Part shown: piece after piece, positions 54,891 to 64,000 of the stretch
How the letters are laid out: every line of letters begins with the position of its first letter
How positions within the stretch are numbered: position 1 is the first letter of the stretch
DNA from: Plantactinospora sp. KBS50
Lineage (GTDB): Bacteria; Actinomycetota; Actinomycetes; Mycobacteriales; Micromonosporaceae
DNA: 64,000 bases
Assembly: GCF_002285795.1 (NCBI RefSeq)
Contig: NZ_CP022961.1
Coordinates: 5,956,001-6,020,000, forward strand
Direction of reading: 5' to 3'
The notes under the pieces: model-generated
What the model was told of the DNA's origin: nothing
Databases searched by the model: none
The model's input: only the letters and a program-made list of their open reading frames with translations
Position numbers and translations under genes: made by a program

Positions 54891-55391
54891 GTGTACCCCG
54901 ATCGACCGCCGACCGATCCGGACGTCGACCTTCATGTCGCCAGACAGCGCGCCGAGCTGCGCCGCGGCGGCGCCACCCTGCTCGCCGCCATCGCCGCGGG
55001 CGGCGTGGTCGGCGCGCTGGCCCGGTACGGCCTGAGCGTGGCCTGGCCACACCGGCCGGGCGGGTTCCCCTGGGCCACGTTCGTCACGAATGTCACCGGT
55101 TGTCTGCTCATCGGCGTGCTGATGGTGCTGATCACCGAGGTCTGGACCGCGCACCGGCTGGTCCGCCCCTTCCTCGGGGTCGGCGTGATGGGCGGCTACA
55201 CCACCTTCTCGACGTACGCGGTCGAGATCCAGCAGGCGGTGGCCGCCGGCCACCCGCGGATGGCGCTGCTCTACCTCGCCGCGACCGTCACGGCCGCGCT
55301 GGCCGCGGTGTACGCCGGCACCGCCCTCACCCGACTCGCCACCGGCCTGCCCTTCCGGGAACCAGCCGTGTTGGAGGACGCCCTGCAATGA
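54891..55391 (+). CDS. crcB: fluoride channel CrcB/Fluc, first subunit
   Basis: A 166-residue four-helix membrane protein that exports fluoride. It has [34 protein letters not shown] (Asn of the pore) and [16 protein letters not shown] (Phe/Thr track). The hydrophilic N-terminal extension of about 30 residues is longer than usual. GTG 54891 is preceded by GGAG inside the riboswitch switch stem. Its stop overlaps the second crcB start; the two subunits form the dual-topology dimer. Confidence 0.92.
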   Translation: MYPDRPPTDPDVDLHVARQRAELRRGGATLLAAIAAGGVVGALARYGLSVAWPHRPGGFPWATFVTNVTGCLLIGVLMVLITEVWTAHRLVRPFLGVGVMGGYTTFSTYAVEIQQAVAAGHPRMALLYLAATVTAALAAVYAGTALTRLATGLPFREPAVLEDALQ

Positions 55392-55765
55392 ACCTGCTGC
55401 TGTTGGCGGTGGGCGCCGCGCTCGGCGCGCCGCTGCGCTACCTCGTCGACCGGGCCGTGCAGGCCCGCCACGACTCGGCCTTCCCCTGGGGGACCCTCGC
55501 GGTCAACGTCACCGGATCGCTGCTGCTGGGCGTGCTCATCGGCGGTGCCGCCGCCGGCGGCGTGTCCCGACCGCTGGTCATGCTCCTCGGCACCGGGCTG
55601 TGCGGGGCGCTCAGCACCTACTCCACCTTCGGGTACGAGACCATCCGGCTGTTCGAGACCGGCTTCCGCTTCTACTCGCTGCTGAACGTCGGGGCCAGCG
55701 TGGTCGCGGGTCTCGGCGCCGCCTTCGCCGGGATCAGCCTGTCCCAGGCGCTCTGGCTGGCCTGA
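55388..55765 (+). CDS. crcB: fluoride channel CrcB/Fluc, second subunit
   Basis: A 125-residue partner subunit starting [20 protein letters not shown]. It has [20 protein letters not shown] and [19 protein letters not shown], the same pore residues as the first. Coupled to the first gene by an ATGA overlap. Size is typical. Short GC-rich repeats follow before the convergent lipoprotein gene. Confidence 0.92.
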   Translation: MNLLLLAVGAALGAPLRYLVDRAVQARHDSAFPWGTLAVNVTGSLLLGVLIGGAAAGGVSRPLVMLLGTGLCGALSTYSTFGYETIRLFETGFRFYSLLNVGASVVAGLGAAFAGISLSQALWLA

Positions 55766-55826
55766 CCCCGGCAGCGGCGCGGCGTCGGACCAGCCGTCGG
55801 CGCCCGGCGGCGCGGCGTCGGACCGG

Positions 55827-57050
55827 TCAGCGGCGCAGCGTCGAGCCGGTGACCGTGGGGTTGTGCGCGCCCAGGAAGAAGATGCCGGGATAGCCGGAGG
55901 TCTCGAACTTGTCGCTCGGGTTGCCGCGCAGCGTCGAGTTCTCGATCCGCATCGTCCCGGTCCGGTTGTTGCTCACGAAGAACACCGCCCCACCGCCCTC
56001 GTTGGCGTGGTTGCCGGTGATCACCGTGCCGGCGATCCGCACCGTGAACTCGTTGCCGTCGCAGTAGATCGCGCCGCCGCTGCCGCCGCCGGGCGTGCCG
56101 CCCTTGGCCGGGTTGGCGCCGTTGCCGATCGCCGAGTTGCTCTGCATCAGCGAGTTCAGGAACACCCAGGACACCCCGATGCTGCTGGTGGCGCCGCCGT
56201 TGGAGCACTTGCCACCGGTGAAGGTGCTGCTCACCACGTACACCGGGGCGTTGTTGTACTGGCTGAGCACCCGCAGCGCCGCGCCGCCCAGGTCCGGGCC
56301 GGTGGTGTCGCACCGGTTGCTGGTGAACCGGGAGTTGACGACCTTGAACCGTCCACCCCGGACGAAGATCGCGCCACCGCCGCCGCCCTCGGTCCGGTCC
56401 CCGGTCGAGTTGCCGGCCGTGAAGGTCAGGTTCTGCACCACGAGCTGCGGCGTCGACTGGTTCTGGCAGTGCGAGGTGGTCCACCCCTGCGCCTGGTCAC
56501 AGGTGTTCTGGTACAGGATGCGCCGGCTTCCGCCGCCGCTGAGCGTGACCTTGCCGCCGCCGTCCAGCACGACCCGGGAGTTGGCGTTGCGCACCTTCGC
56601 GGTGGCGGTCATCCGGATCGTCACCGGATCCGGACCGCAGTTGAACGTGATGATCCCGCCCGCCGCCACGGCCGCCACCACGGCCTTCGAGGTGCAGCTT
56701 GCCGGCGTACCGGTGCCGACCCGCCGGGTCGGGTGGCTGGTGTCCACGGCCCGGGCCTCGGCCGGAACGCTGGCGTGCCCGTTCGGGTTGCCGGCCTTGG
56801 GCAGCGGCGCCGGACGGCTGGCGGAGGGCTTCGGCGTCGGGCTCGGGCTGGGCGACGGCGAGGCCGTCGGCGTCAGCGTCGGCTCGGCGCCGTCGGATTC
56901 CGGGTTCGCGGCGACGAACCGGGGCTGCGCGGACGGATCGCTCTTCGCGCCGCAGCCGGCCAGCATGGCGCCGGCCGCGAGCGGCAGCACGACGAGGCCG
57001 GCCAGCAGCCGAACGGTCCGACCGGGAACGGGGAGGGCACGGTAGCGCAC
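55827..57050 (-). CDS. right-handed beta-helix lipoprotein
   Basis: A 407-residue exported protein. Signal with lipobox LAAGAMLAGCG, then a Pro/Ser/Thr-rich linker (SPSPSPTPKPSAS), then a pectate-lyase-like beta helix with repeated short strands (GGGGAIFVRGGRFKVVNSRF, GGAALRVLSQYNNAPVYVVS, GGAIYCDGNEFTVRIAGTVI). Such proteins bind or cleave polysaccharides; no catalytic signature could be assigned. The two Cys pairs may form disulfides. It stands alone, convergent with crcB. Confidence 0.85.
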   Translation of the reverse strand: MRYRALPVPGRTVRLLAGLVVLPLAAGAMLAGCGAKSDPSAQPRFVAANPESDGAEPTLTPTASPSPSPSPTPKPSASRPAPLPKAGNPNGHASVPAEARAVDTSHPTRRVGTGTPASCTSKAVVAAVAAGGIITFNCGPDPVTIRMTATAKVRNANSRVVLDGGGKVTLSGGGSRRILYQNTCDQAQGWTTSHCQNQSTPQLVVQNLTFTAGNSTGDRTEGGGGGAIFVRGGRFKVVNSRFTSNRCDTTGPDLGGAALRVLSQYNNAPVYVVSSTFTGGKCSNGGATSSIGVSWVFLNSLMQSNSAIGNGANPAKGGTPGGGSGGAIYCDGNEFTVRIAGTVITGNHANEGGGAVFFVSNNRTGTMRIENSTLRGNPSDKFETSGYPGIFFLGAHNPTVTGSTLRR

Positions 57051-57211
57051 CCGACGATGTTAGGGCCCCGCCGCGTCGAGCGGGAGGCATGGGCGGCGGG
57101 CTTAAGGCACCGCTAAGCGGGTGTTTGACCGGACCCGTCGCGGGCGGCGGTCCGCCGGCTCGGCGCACCCGCTCGGCGCACCGGCTCGGCGCACCGGCTC
57201 GGCGCTTCGCC

Positions 57212-57843
57212 TCAGCGCACCGGCTCGGCCAGCCGGGCCCGCAGCTCGCCCGCGGTCAGGTCGGCCAGGAACACCGGACCGCCCGGCTCCTGCCGCCGGC
57301 CGCCGTCCCGCAGGTCCCGAGGTCCACCGGTTGGAAGCCGAGCTGCTCGACCAGGTCCAGCACGGTCCGCTTGGCCCGGTCGTCGTTTCCGGACACCGGC
57401 ATGCCGTACCGCTCCAGGGCGCCGGCCTCGTGACCGTAGTCGCGCAGGTGATCCCAGCGCATCGTGTTGAACGCCTTCACGACCCGGCTGTCCGGCAGGT
57501 CCCGCTGGAGCAGTTCGCTGGAACCGGTCCGCCCGCCGGCCAGCTCCGGCATCGGCCCGTCGCGGTCCGGCAGGTAGTTGGTGGTGTCGATGACGATCCG
57601 GTCGGCCAGCAGGGCGGGCGGCAGTTCCCGGTACCGGCCGAACGGGATGCTCAGCACCACCACGGGGCCGAAGGTGGCCGCCGCCGGCACGGTCACCGCG
57701 TGCACCGCGTCCAGCCCGTCGGTCACCGCCGCGAGGGTGCCCGGGTCACGCGAGTTGGCCACCGCCACCTCGTGCCCGGCCACGGCGAAGTGCCGCGCCA
57801 GCGTACCGCCGATCCGGCCGCCGCCGATGACGCCGATGCGCAT
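57212..57843 (-). pseudogene. F420-dependent NADP+ oxidoreductase-like protein, C-terminal frameshift
   Basis: A Rossmann protein starting MRIGVIGGGRIGGTLARHFA, with VVLSIPFGRYRELPP and VVKAFNTMRWDHLRDYG, typical of NADPH-dependent F420 reductase/NAD-binding 2-domain relatives. After FQPVDLG, at the CCC run 57314-57316, the phase is off by one. The original frame ends early at 57256. Restoring one G gives DLRDGGRRQEPGGPVF, then LADLTAGELRARLAEP and the stop at 57212. Start ATG 57843 has AAGGGGGAT. The loss pattern is the same as in azoR and prfC. Confidence 0.8.
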
Positions 57844-58001
57844 GCGAATCCCCCTTCGCGGCCGGTGCCAGACCCGGGCCGTGGCCCGGGTACCCGGCGC
57901 CGGTAAGGGCAAACGGCGGCAACGCCGGCAACCACCGGCGGCGCAGGCAACCAGCGAGGGCGCCGGCAACCGGCGCCGGCGCCGGCATCGGCGGTACGGG
58001 G

Positions 58002-60851
58002 TCAGTCGCCGTCCCGCTGGTCGGTGCCCTGCCAGCGGACCAGCTCGCCGCCCTCGCCGGAGCGCTGCTTCGGCGCCTCCGGCACGCTGTACCGGCCGGA
58101 GGCGCCGGCGGAGTCGGGGTGGTCGACGGCCAGCGCCACGGCGGCCGCCTCGTCCAGGCTGAGCCGGGCGCCCTCCCCGTACGCGGCGTCGAAGGCCCGG
58201 TCGCCCAGCGCGTTCCGGACGGCGGCCTGTTCCCGCAGCCAGTAGGCGCTGTAGATGCCCGCGGCGCAGCGCAGCGCCGTCCCGGCGGCCTGCGCCGCGC
58301 CGAACAACCGGGCGGCCAGCACCGGCTCGTTGCCCCGGGCGCAGCGGACCGCCATGGCGGTGAGCGTGTCGCAGGCCCGGCCGTGGAAGCCGTGGTTCAT
58401 CCGGGACCGCAGCGCCACCACCAGATGATCGTGGGCCGCCGCCAGATCGCCCCTGTTCAACGCCACCATGCCGAGCATCATGTCCACGGAGCGCCGGCCC
58501 CGCTCGGCGGGCTGGGCCGCCTCGATCGGCCGGGCCGAGGCGAGCAGTTCGGCCACCTCGTCCAGGGCGCCCCGCCGCCACAGCAACTCCGCCAGGCGGA
58601 AAATGGCGAACAACGCGTCCCCGGGGACCTGGTTGTCGTCCGCCCAGCCGATCACCTCCCGGCAGACCCGCTCGGCCTCGGTGAACTGGGCCATGTCGAT
58701 CAACGGTGCGGCCCGGCCGGCGAGCACCCGGGCCAGCAGGCCCACGTCACCGGCCCGCCGCGCCGCGGCCTCGGCCCGCTGCGAGAAGCGCAGTTCCTCG
58801 GCCAGCTCGCCGTCCGCGCCGGCCTGCAGCGAGTGCATGTGGTACGCGGCTGCCAGCTCGGCCTCGGGAATCTGCTCCCCGGTCTCGGCGATCCGCCCGT
58901 ACAGCCGGAACAGCCACAGCCGGCCCTCCCGGGCCAGCCCCCGCTCCCGCCACCACTGGTCCAGGCCGGCGGCCAGTTGCAGGCCGGTGCGGGCGCTGCC
59001 GCCGGTGGCGGTCCAGCGCAGCGCCGCGCGAAGTTCGTCGGCGATCGGGTCCAGCGCGTACAGGGACAGCGTGATGGGCTGGCCGTCCGGACCGAGCGCG
59101 GCGCGGCGCAACGCGTGCAGGCACCAGGCCACGTGCCGGCTGCGGGCCGTCTCCTCCTCGCCGGCGTCGGCGAGCCGGCGGGCCGCGTACCCGCGGATCG
59201 GGTCGAGCATCCGGTAGGTGCTGCCCGAGGCGTGCGGTTCGGCCTGCACCATCGACTTGTCGACGAGCACCGACAGCGGGTCCAGCGGGTCGTCGTCCTC
59301 CAGCAGCCACTCCACGGTGGCCAGTTCCACCGGGCCGCAGAAGACGGCCAACCAGCGCAGCAGCCGGGCCGCCCGCGGGCTGAGGGTCCGGTACGACCAG
59401 GTGACCGTGGCCTGCATGGTGACGTGCCGTTGGATCGCGGACCGCTGGGCGGCGCGGACCCCCGGCGCGGGCGCGGTGCCCATCGCCGCGGCGGCCAGGT
59501 CCACCGTGTCGTGCTGGTTGCCCATCCAGCGCCGGGCGGTGGTCGGCGGCCGTTCCGTGCCGTCCCGGCCGGCGTCCAGTGCACCGAGTACGTCGTCGAG
59601 CCGCTCGGCGAGTTGCACCGCCGAGAGCACCCGCAGCCGCGCCGCCGCGAGTTCGATGGCCAACGGCAGCCCGTCGAGCCGGACGGCGACCCGTTGCAGC
59701 CCGTCGATCTCGGCCGCGCCCGCCGGCCGGCCGCCGCGGGCCGCGGCCGTGCGGTCCAGCAGCAGGGCGAGGGCGTCGCTCGGCGAGCCGCCCGGACCCG
59801 GTTCACCCGACAGCGGCGGGATCCGCCACACCACCTCGCCGGGCAGCCCGAACGACTCCCGGCTGGTGGCCAGCACCCGGACCCCGCTGCCGCCCGCGAG
59901 CAGCCGGGAGATCACGTCGGCCGTGGCCGCCGGCTGGGCGTCGCAGGTGTCCAGCACGAACAGCACCCGCCGGGAGGCGGCGTACTCGACAAGCGTCTCC
60001 AGCATCGGGCGGCCCGGCTCGGGGCGCAGGCCGAGCACCGCGGCGATCGCGAACGCCACCAGACCCGGGTCGGTGACCGTGGCGACGTCCACGAACCACA
60101 CCCCGTCCGGATGCGCCTCCACCACCCCGCCGGCCACCTCGACGGCCAGCCGGGTCTTGCCGGCCCCGCCCGCGCCGACCACGTTGACCAGCCGGTGCGC
60201 CTCGGTGAGGCGGCGCAGGTCGGTCCGTTCGGCGCCCCGGCCCACGAAGAGGGTGGCCTGGGTCGGCAGGTTGTGCGGGATGTTGTCGGCGGTACGCGGG
60301 CGGGGGAACTGCCGTTCCAATCCGGGCGCGACGAGTTGGAACAGCCGTTCCCGGTCGTCGAAGCCGCGCAGCCGGTGCAGGCCGAGATCCAGCAGCGACG
60401 CGCCCGGCGGCAGCGGCATGGCGTACCCGGCGGTGGCGCCCGAGCAGAGCACCTGGCCGCCGTGGGCCGCGGCGGCGATCCGCGCCGCGCGGTGCACCTC
60501 GGCGCTGGCGTACTCCCCGGCAAGCGGTTCCGCGTGCCCGGTGTGCAGTCCCATCCGGACCTTCGGCACCGAGTCGGGGGTGGGCCATTCGTGCTCGGCG
60601 AGCGCCCGCTGGGCGGCCAGGCACGCGTCCAGCGCGGCCGACGCGTCCGGGAACGCCACGAAGAACGAGTCGCCCTCGGTGAACAGCTCCGTTCCGCCGC
60701 TCGCGGCCAGGGTGCTGCGCAGCAGCCGGCGGTGTTCGCTGAGCACCGGCCGATAGCCGGTACCGAGCATCTGGGCCAACCGAGTCGAGCCCTCGATGTC
60801 GGTGAACAGGAAGGTCACCAGGCCGCTGGGCAGGTGATTCCGTGCCGACAT
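58002..60851 (-). CDS. adenylate cyclase-domain/NB-ARC-type ATPase regulator
   Basis: A 949-residue cytoplasmic regulator. Residues about 8-170 are a class III cyclase domain (VTFLFTDIEGSTRLAQMLG with the metal Asp, ELFTEGDSFFVAF). Next is an ATPase of the STAND type (P-loop VGAGGAGKTRLAVEVAGG; LFVLDTCDAQ; DGLPLAIELAAARL), then a helical TPR-like C-terminal half. No LuxR HTH is present at the C-terminus. ATG 60851 follows GGAGG. Relatives are widespread in mycobacteria and actinomycetes; whether it makes cAMP is unproven. Confidence 0.88.
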   Translation of the reverse strand: MSARNHLPSGLVTFLFTDIEGSTRLAQMLGTGYRPVLSEHRRLLRSTLAASGGTELFTEGDSFFVAFPDASAALDACLAAQRALAEHEWPTPDSVPKVRMGLHTGHAEPLAGEYASAEVHRAARIAAAAHGGQVLCSGATAGYAMPLPPGASLLDLGLHRLRGFDDRERLFQLVAPGLERQFPRPRTADNIPHNLPTQATLFVGRGAERTDLRRLTEAHRLVNVVGAGGAGKTRLAVEVAGGVVEAHPDGVWFVDVATVTDPGLVAFAIAAVLGLRPEPGRPMLETLVEYAASRRVLFVLDTCDAQPAATADVISRLLAGGSGVRVLATSRESFGLPGEVVWRIPPLSGEPGPGGSPSDALALLLDRTAAARGGRPAGAAEIDGLQRVAVRLDGLPLAIELAAARLRVLSAVQLAERLDDVLGALDAGRDGTERPPTTARRWMGNQHDTVDLAAAAMGTAPAPGVRAAQRSAIQRHVTMQATVTWSYRTLSPRAARLLRWLAVFCGPVELATVEWLLEDDDPLDPLSVLVDKSMVQAEPHASGSTYRMLDPIRGYAARRLADAGEEETARSRHVAWCLHALRRAALGPDGQPITLSLYALDPIADELRAALRWTATGGSARTGLQLAAGLDQWWRERGLAREGRLWLFRLYGRIAETGEQIPEAELAAAYHMHSLQAGADGELAEELRFSQRAEAAARRAGDVGLLARVLAGRAAPLIDMAQFTEAERVCREVIGWADDNQVPGDALFAIFRLAELLWRRGALDEVAELLASARPIEAAQPAERGRRSVDMMLGMVALNRGDLAAAHDHLVVALRSRMNHGFHGRACDTLTAMAVRCARGNEPVLAARLFGAAQAAGTALRCAAGIYSAYWLREQAAVRNALGDRAFDAAYGEGARLSLDEAAAVALAVDHPDSAGASGRYSVPEAPKQRSGEGGELVRWQGTDQRDGD

Positions 60852-61042
60852 ACGTCGAACCTCCGCCCCCTGGAAGTCGCGTTCATGCTGCCGCAGAACG
60901 CCTTCCCGGCGCATCGTAGGAACGGGTGGCGCGCGGCGTACCAAGGTGCCAACCGGTGATCGCGTGAGTTTCTCGACCAAGCGGCCCTAGCGCGCCGACC
61001 AGGCAAGAAGCGACAACCTAGGAAAACACGGACGCCGGACGA

Positions 61043-61258
61043 TCAGCAACCACAGCCACCGCCGCAGCATCCGCCGCCACCGCCGCCGGACGCCCCGGCG
61101 GTCGGGCCGCCACGGCCGGTGACGGCCACGGTGGACAGCAGCTTGACCGTGTCCCCGTGCCCACTCGGGCAGGTGGCCGGCGCGGCGGCCTCGGACATCG
61201 GGCGATTGACCTCGAAGGTGTCGCCGCAGGCGCGACAGCGGAACTCGTAGCGGGGCAT
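61043..61258 (-). CDS. FmdB-family zinc ribbon protein
   Basis: A 71-residue protein starting MPRYEFRCRACGDTFEVNRP. The first CxxC is seen (CRAC); the second knuckle is CPSGH. The tail is Gly/Cys-rich (GGGGGCCGGGCGC). Family role unknown (putative regulator). It is divergent from the transglycosylase gene with about 40 bp between. Confidence 0.88.
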   Translation of the reverse strand: MPRYEFRCRACGDTFEVNRPMSEAAAPATCPSGHGDTVKLLSTVAVTGRGGPTAGASGGGGGGCCGGGCGC

Positions 61259-61296
61259 ACCCCAAGCGTACGGCCGAACCTGACGATCTCCGCGGG

Positions 61297-62475
61297 ATGG
61301 GGAATACTCGGATCGTGGTGGATGGCGAACAGGACCGCAAGCTGGCCCATCGGCTCCGGCCGGCGATACCCGGACAGCGGCGCCCGGGCGATTCCCCCAC
61401 CGATCCGCCCGCCGCACCGCCGGCCGCACCAACGGCCGACACCCCGGCCGAGCCGCCGGCCGACGCCCCGGCCACCGCCGTGGAAGATGCGGTCGCCACG
61501 ACACCGGCGCCGCGACCGCCGGTACCGGTCGACGACCCCGCCACCCGGGCGCCGGGCTCCCGCCGCCGGGTCCGGTTCGCGCACGCCGTCCGCCGGGTAC
61601 CGCCCACCCGGGCGGCGGCGCTCGCCGGCCGGGCCGCGCGGTCCTGGCTGCGCCGGCCGGCCGGCCGGGTCGCCGCCTCCGCCGGCCTGCTGCTGGTCCT
61701 GGTGGGTACGACGGGTGCCGCGGGCGCCCTGGTGGTGCCGGCCATCGCGCGACCGGCCAAGCCGGTGGCCGCCTCGCCGGAGCCGGCCGGCACCTCCGCA
61801 CCGGCCTCCGACACGACCACCGTGCCGATCATCCCGGCGCCGACCGGACCGCTGCCGACCACCGGCGCGGCGCCACCGGCCGCGACCCTGCCCGCCGGGG
61901 GCCGGCCGGCCGACGCGCTGGCCGGCTGGGCGCAGCAGACCTCCGCCAAGGTGAACATCCCGGTGGTGGCCCTCCAGGCGTACGGCTACGCCGAACTCGT
62001 GCTCAGCCGGACCAAGCCCTCGTGCGGGCTGACCTGGACCACGCTGGCCGCGATCGGCAAGGTCGAATCCGATCACGGCTCGGCCAACGGCTCGACCCTG
62101 CTGCCGGACGGGCGGGTGGAACCGCCGATCATCGGACTGCCGCTGGACGGGCAGGGCGGACGGCAACGGATCACCGACACCGACGGTGGCGCGCTCGACG
62201 GCGACCGGGAGTACGACCGGGCGCTCGGGCCGATGCAGTTCATCCCCACCACCTGGCGCACCGCGGGCGTGGACGCGGACAACGACGGCACCGCCGATCC
62301 GCAGGACATCGACGACGCCGCGCTGGCCGCCGGCAACTACCTCTGCGCGGGCGACCGGAATCTGAGCATCGTCGAGGACTGGTGGGCGGCCATCCTGTCC
62401 TACAACGAGGTCCAGCCGTACGCCCGGGCGGTCTACAACGCGGCCAACGAATACGGGTCGGCCAGCCATACGTAG
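61297..62475 (+). CDS. lytic murein transglycosylase, membrane-anchored
   Basis: A 392-residue protein. A long Pro/Ala-rich cytoplasmic N-terminus, one membrane helix (VAASAGLLLVLVGTTGAAGA, about residues 127-150), then a Pro/Thr linker and a C-terminal SLT-type domain with the catalytic Glu in TLAAIGKVESDHGSAN, YDRALGPMQFIPTTWRTAG and WAAILSYNEVQPYARAV. It cleaves peptidoglycan glycan strands. ATG 61297 is used; a GTG at 61315 is an alternative. Confidence 0.88.
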   Translation: MGNTRIVVDGEQDRKLAHRLRPAIPGQRRPGDSPTDPPAAPPAAPTADTPAEPPADAPATAVEDAVATTPAPRPPVPVDDPATRAPGSRRRVRFAHAVRRVPPTRAAALAGRAARSWLRRPAGRVAASAGLLLVLVGTTGAAGALVVPAIARPAKPVAASPEPAGTSAPASDTTTVPIIPAPTGPLPTTGAAPPAATLPAGGRPADALAGWAQQTSAKVNIPVVALQAYGYAELVLSRTKPSCGLTWTTLAAIGKVESDHGSANGSTLLPDGRVEPPIIGLPLDGQGGRQRITDTDGGALDGDREYDRALGPMQFIPTTWRTAGVDADNDGTADPQDIDDAALAAGNYLCAGDRNLSIVEDWWAAILSYNEVQPYARAVYNAANEYGSASHT

Positions 62476-62547
62476 CGTAACGTCCTCCGTACATTGACGG
62501 ACCGGATACTTCCCACCAGGCGGGGATGACGGCAAGCTGTACGGGTG

Positions 62548-63573
62548 ATGGTGCGCGAGTGGGATCCACGAACCGCGTCCGCCGCCGAGATCGGGTCGTT
62601 CCTCGACACGCTCAACGCGGTTCTCGCGGCCGACCTGCCCGAGGACCCGCCCTGGCAGGACACCGCGCTGCGCGAGTACCTCTGCGAGGTCATGCCGGGC
62701 GAACGGCGACTCTCCTGGGTGGCCCAGGTGGATCCGGACACCGACGGCCGGCCGGGCCGCATCGTCGGGCACATTCACGTCCTGCTGCTCGGCGACATCG
62801 GCGTGATCGACCTGATGGTGCACCCCGAGGTGCGCCGCCGCGGTCTGGCCCGGCGGCTGCTCGCCACCGCCGCACACCGGGTCTACCAGGAGGGCTTCAG
62901 CTCCCTCGGTGTCGAGGTGCCGGGTGGCACCCCGGCGATGGGCTTCTACACCCGGCTCGGCTTCACCCGGGAGTTCGTGGAGACCCGCAGCGTGCTCCGG
63001 CTGTCCAGCGTGGACTGGGCGGCGGTGGCGGACATGGCCGACGAGGTGAGCCCCGGCTACCGGCTCGAATTCTGCCCCGGCGGCCCGCCGGAGGGTCTGC
63101 TGGAGGCGTACGCGCGGGCCAAGGCCGAGGCCCGGGACGAGGAGGAGGGCGGCGACCTCGACCTGCGTCCCAGCTCCTACGACCCGCTGCGGCTGCGGGA
63201 CAGCATCGACTGCCTGCACCGGCGGGGCATGAAGCCGTACATCGTGCTGGCCCACCATGAACGCACCGGCCAGGTGGCGGCGTTGACCGAGGTGGTGGTG
63301 CCGGCCCAGCACCCGACCCGCGCCGACCAGTACGACACCATCGTCGGCCGGGACCACCGCGGGTACGGCATCGACCGCGCCATCAAGGCGCGGATGCTGC
63401 TGGAACTGCGCTCGGTCGAGCCGAAGCTGGCCGAGGTGCAGACCTGGAACGCGGAGGCGAACGAGCAGATGCGCCGGGTGAACGCCGAGCTGGGCTTCGC
63501 GCCCGACCGCGAGTGGTGCGAGTACGGCGTCGAACTGGGCGAACTCGCGCACCGGCTGGGCGCGCCGGGCTGA
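62548..63573 (+). CDS. GNAT-family N-acetyltransferase with two domains
   Basis: A 341-residue tandem GNAT like mycothiol synthase relatives. The N-terminal domain has the acetyl-CoA motif [20 protein letters not shown]; the C-terminal domain has [20 protein letters not shown] and [19 protein letters not shown]. Substrate not visible. ATG 62548 directly follows a GTG; no strong Shine-Dalgarno, so it may be leaderless. Confidence 0.85.
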   Translation: MVREWDPRTASAAEIGSFLDTLNAVLAADLPEDPPWQDTALREYLCEVMPGERRLSWVAQVDPDTDGRPGRIVGHIHVLLLGDIGVIDLMVHPEVRRRGLARRLLATAAHRVYQEGFSSLGVEVPGGTPAMGFYTRLGFTREFVETRSVLRLSSVDWAAVADMADEVSPGYRLEFCPGGPPEGLLEAYARAKAEARDEEEGGDLDLRPSSYDPLRLRDSIDCLHRRGMKPYIVLAHHERTGQVAALTEVVVPAQHPTRADQYDTIVGRDHRGYGIDRAIKARMLLELRSVEPKLAEVQTWNAEANEQMRRVNAELGFAPDREWCEYGVELGELAHRLGAPG

Positions 63574-63712
63574 CCCGCGGGCACCCGTCCGGCCGGCCCG
63601 CCGGCCGCTGGCCACCGGCGACGGACTGTCGGTGTTCATCCTTGGTATGGACGCCGGCAACGGCGACGATCTACGGTGCGTGGGTTCCCCGTCCGCCCTT
63701 CGTGGAGGCTTC

Positions 63713-64000
63713 ATGCGCCCGCGTACCCTCGCCGCGCTCGTCACCGCGGCCGCCGTCACCACCACGGCGGTCGCGCTGGCGCCCACCGCAGCCAGTGCCG
63801 CGCCCACCGACCTGTTCATTTCGGAGTACGTCGAGGGGTCGTCCAACAACAAGGCGATCGAGCTGTACAACGGCACCGGGTCGGCGATCGACCTCGCCGC
63901 CGGCGGCTACCAGCTGCGGATCTACTTCAACGGCAACACCTCGCCCAGTTCCCTGCCGCTGACCGGCACGGTGGCGCCGGGCGACGTGTTCGTCTTCGCC
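63713..64000 (+). CDS. secreted lamin tail domain protein, C-terminal part outside window
   Basis: The visible 96 residues are a signal peptide ([20 protein letters not shown], cut after ASAA) and the start of a lamin tail domain ([34 protein letters not shown]). In actinomycetes this domain often begins large extracellular nucleases; which one cannot be seen here. ATG 63713 follows GTGGAGG. Confidence 0.85.
   Translation, partial: MRPRTLAALVTAAAVTTTAVALAPTAASAAPTDLFISEYVEGSSNNKAIELYNGTGSAIDLAAGGYQLRIYFNGNTSPSSLPLTGTVAPGDVFVFA

Overview
The window is about 70% G+C with codon use typical of a mycelial actinomycete. Family content points to Micromonosporaceae: a c-di-AMP-type leader before a secreted peptidase-like gene, a GH10 xylanase with CBM2, a LacI regulator, CsoR/CopA, and prfC. 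The family assignment is inference; no 16S rRNA is present.

Left part (1-20.6 kb) is an accessory region rich in decay. It opens with a cut-off alanyl-tRNA synthetase gene, divergent from a peptide deformylase-tsaD pair. Next come remnants of a nonribosomal peptide locus: a thioesterase tail, a YbaK-type deacylase, an mbtH gene with a nonsense codon at the conserved Trp, and an MFS exporter. Mobile DNA and relics follow: two copies of a non-coding element with a covarying hairpin (one containing half a tRNA-Arg), a broken IS701-type transposase, an IS3 element, an IS110 element, an IS481-like relic, and relic second copies of two resident genes (a DUF4143 ATPase and an HTH protein). A decayed DUF6545-type gene next to a methyltransferase has visibly lower G+C. 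A copper cluster (DUF305, DUF6153, CopB-type ATPase with a CsoR box) closes this part.

Middle part (20.6-36 kb) is a coherent catabolic island. One operon on the minus strand encodes a two-permease sugar ABC transporter, an enolase-superfamily dehydratase, a KDPG-type aldolase and a PfkB (KDG) kinase. A divergent operon encodes DhaK-like and DhaL-like proteins and a metallo-beta-lactamase-fold hydrolase. A third operon encodes an isochorismatase-type hydrolase, a DJ-1/PfpI protein, a GMC oxidoreductase and a gluconate dehydrogenase subunit-3 protein. A GntR/FCD regulator lies between them. Three near-identical 19-bp operators (before the regulator, the transporter/DhaK divergent promoter, and the third operon) tie the island into one regulon. 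The DhaK-like protein lacks all three classical active-site residues, so its substrate is probably not dihydroxyacetone. This island is the best candidate in the window for an undescribed pathway.

Right part (36-64 kb) looks like ordinary chromosome: paired MutS-like ATPases, soluble transhydrogenase, azoreductase/MarR, a c-di-AMP riboswitch with a cell-wall peptidase-like gene, a GH10 xylanase with its LacI regulator and shared operators, prfC, copA/csoR, corA, a fluoride riboswitch with two crcB genes, a beta-helix lipoprotein, an F420-linked reductase, a large cyclase/ATPase regulator, FmdB, a lytic transglycosylase, a GNAT, and a lamin-tail protein cut by the window end.

Caution: at least seven genes or pseudogenes show an apparent one-base deletion at or beside a G/C run, several in otherwise healthy genes (azoreductase, prfC twice, F420 reductase). 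Base-calling error is a strong alternative to real pseudogenisation.
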